From assembly GCA_018896395.1 (NCBI GenBank), contig JAHIMN010000314.1, positions 1 through 6,117 on the forward strand: 6,117 bases of DNA. The letters run 5' to 3'. Positions 4,897 to 6,117 of the stretch are shown piece by piece. Source of the stretch: Verrucomicrobiota bacterium. GTDB lineage: Bacteria > Verrucomicrobiota > Kiritimatiellia > JAAZAB01. The notes beneath the pieces were generated by a model. The model saw nothing but the letters and a program-made list of their open reading frames with translations, did no database searches and was not told the origin of the DNA. The translations under genes were made by a program, and so were the position numbers. Position 1 is the stretch's first letter. Every line of letters begins with the position of its first letter.

Positions 4897-6117
4897 ATGA
4901 ATCACCAGGAACGGGAACGCAAATCGTCAGCGTTGACGCTCTCGGACATGGAAATCTTCGTGTTCCCGGAGCTTGTCTACAGTTTGCTGTTGGCCAACCT
5001 GATGAGCCCACGCATTTGGCAGTGGCGCGCGGACCCGTGGTTTGCAGGCCTCGAGACCATGACGCCCTACCGGCGCATCGTCCGGCTCAAGCAATACATC
5101 ATTGAGCATTACGCCTTCAACCTGGACCTCGATACCTGGGGGCTGACAACCAAACAGCGGGAACTGCGCCGGTTTGCCGATTTTATTAATGCCGAGACCC
5201 TCAAGCAGTCCAACGCACTCTTTGGCTACGAGGGGGATAAATATTATTTCGACATTGATATCCGCAAGCATTTCGGGCTCGACAAGTATGCGGGTGACGT
5301 TATTCCGTATTGGAAGACCGAAACTGTGGAGGCCATGGATGCCTTTCAGTACCGGGAGAATTATGCCGGTGGCGCCGGCGAGTGCGTGTCGCTGGCCGTG
5401 CTCTATGCGGCGGCGCTCTTCATTGTGGCGCGCATTCCGCTGAAGGACATTTTCCTAATGGCCACGCCGCTGCACTCCCAGAATTTTGTGGACGTGGGCG
5501 AAGGCGTTTTGACCAATAATCGGCGACTGGTGACCAAGGCTATGTGGTTTAACGGCACCGCCCTCTCGGCCCAGGCCCGCCGCGCGTTGGAAAACGAGCG
5601 CGTGACCTTGGTGGCCCACGAGACCGGGTATGTGCACATCCTTTTTCCGGAAGCCACCATTCAGCCTCAAGCATATGAGGGTTTTGTCGAGCGCCTGCGC
5701 CGGTTCCTGCAGATCGGCCTGACGGATGAGATGCTGGGCAACTACATTCGCCACCGCCGCGATATCCAGAAATGCTTCCAAATCCGTTATCCCATCCATG
5801 GCGTGGCCCATTATATCGGTGCCGAGCGCACCTTTGCGTACGAGCAGGGCTGCTCGTTTAAGGTCACGGATGCGACCCGGAACAAATTGCTGTCTGAAAT
5901 AGAAGTGGAATACTTTGCGCGTGAGCTTGTCCCCAACGGCATTGTGCTTAACGACTTGGAAGACTATCTTCGCACCCACAGGGTGGATTTGAACAATGCC
6001 GCCGATGTAGAGGCCCTGCGGAAGCAGTTTGCCTGCGGCTGTCTGAATGCCGCCGTGGCGATTGAGGGCCTGATTCGTTTCTGCCGGACGGTTCCCCGGA
6101 TTCCGGATATCCGGAAA
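4897..6117 (+). CDS. Unassigned protein with transglutaminase-like Cys-His motif (3' end outside window)
   Basis: An open frame of 407 codons runs from ATG 4897 to the last base without a stop, so the C-terminus is missing. An in-frame TAA at 4891 makes this the first possible start; GGTAAG just before it is a weak ribosome site. The protein looks soluble, with no signal peptide or clear membrane helix. GGAGECVSLAVLYAAAL (158-174) places C163 at the start of a helix. PLHSQNFVDVG (191-201) supplies H193, followed by Asn/Asp candidates D199, N206 and N207. A Cys opening a helix, a His about 30 residues later and an acid or amide about 14 after that is the order of the transglutaminase-like cysteine enzyme fold, which includes proteases and amidases as well as cross-linking enzymes. 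I do not recognise the N-terminal 150 or C-terminal 200 residues. Coding is strongly supported by GC-rich third positions and the long open frame; the function is inference. Confidence 0.85.
   Translation, partial: MNHQERERKSSALTLSDMEIFVFPELVYSLLLANLMSPRIWQWRADPWFAGLETMTPYRRIVRLKQYIIEHYAFNLDLDTWGLTTKQRELRRFADFINAETLKQSNALFGYEGDKYYFDIDIRKHFGLDKYAGDVIPYWKTETVEAMDAFQYRENYAGGAGECVSLAVLYAAALFIVARIPLKDIFLMATPLHSQNFVDVGEGVLTNNRRLVTKAMWFNGTALSAQARRALENERVTLVAHETGYVHILFPEATIQPQAYEGFVERLRRFLQIGLTDEMLGNYIRHRRDIQKCFQIRYPIHGVAHYIGAERTFAYEQGCSFKVTDATRNKLLSEIEVEYFARELVPNGIVLNDLEDYLRTHRVDLNNAADVEALRKQFACGCLNAAVAIEGLIRFCRTVPRIPDIRK

Noticed and set aside
5455..5979. Minus-strand open frame of 174 codons
   Set aside because: It is the antisense of the well-supported plus-strand gene from 4897 and follows its third-position GC bias.

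Overview
The window reads as chromosomal DNA of a moderately GC-rich bacterium, with ordinary plus-strand genes and unusually decorated intergenic spaces. The zinc-ribbon type L28 protein, the soluble multi-PAS kinase and the many short-period intergenic repeats would fit an environmental, possibly anaerobic lineage. A PVC-group member such as a Kiritimatiellota or Lentisphaerota relative is my best guess, but it is weakly supported and no marker here settles it.

Layout. Positions 1-326 hold no convincing gene. They contain a terminator for something upstream, a second hairpin built on its T-tract, and an 86-bp imperfect inverted repeat. Positions 327-3074 encode a 915-residue soluble sensor histidine kinase (degenerate receiver, PAS, PAS, GAF, PAS, HisKA_2/HATPase). 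Its last 54 bases are the antisense of a tRNA-Glu(UUC) gene on the minus strand (3021-3092), which the gene-length ORFs do not reveal. Back-to-back promoter candidates at 3109-3136 (minus, tRNA) and 3162-3190 (plus) separate the tRNA from rpmB (ribosomal protein L28, 3244-3495). Positions 3496-3691 carry two heptanucleotide arrays, two hairpins and a probable terminator. Positions 3692-4732 encode an ArsP_1/DUF318 permease of the SO_0444 Cu/Zn-efflux type. Positions 4733-4896 hold three more short-period arrays. Positions 4897-6117 are the start of a gene that runs off the window. Its protein (407 residues visible) has a Cys-His arrangement resembling the transglutaminase-like fold, and I could not assign it to a named family.

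The genes do not form an obvious pathway: signalling, translation (tRNA-Glu and L28), metal export and an unknown protein sit side by side, each apparently its own transcription unit. The main interest lies in the DNA between and across genes: the kinase/tRNA antisense overlap, five arrays of 7- or 8-bp units with unrelated words (one running through the rpmB stop codon), and a hairpin whose loop is exactly the permease stop codon. I found no CRISPR array, insertion sequence or complete mobile element.
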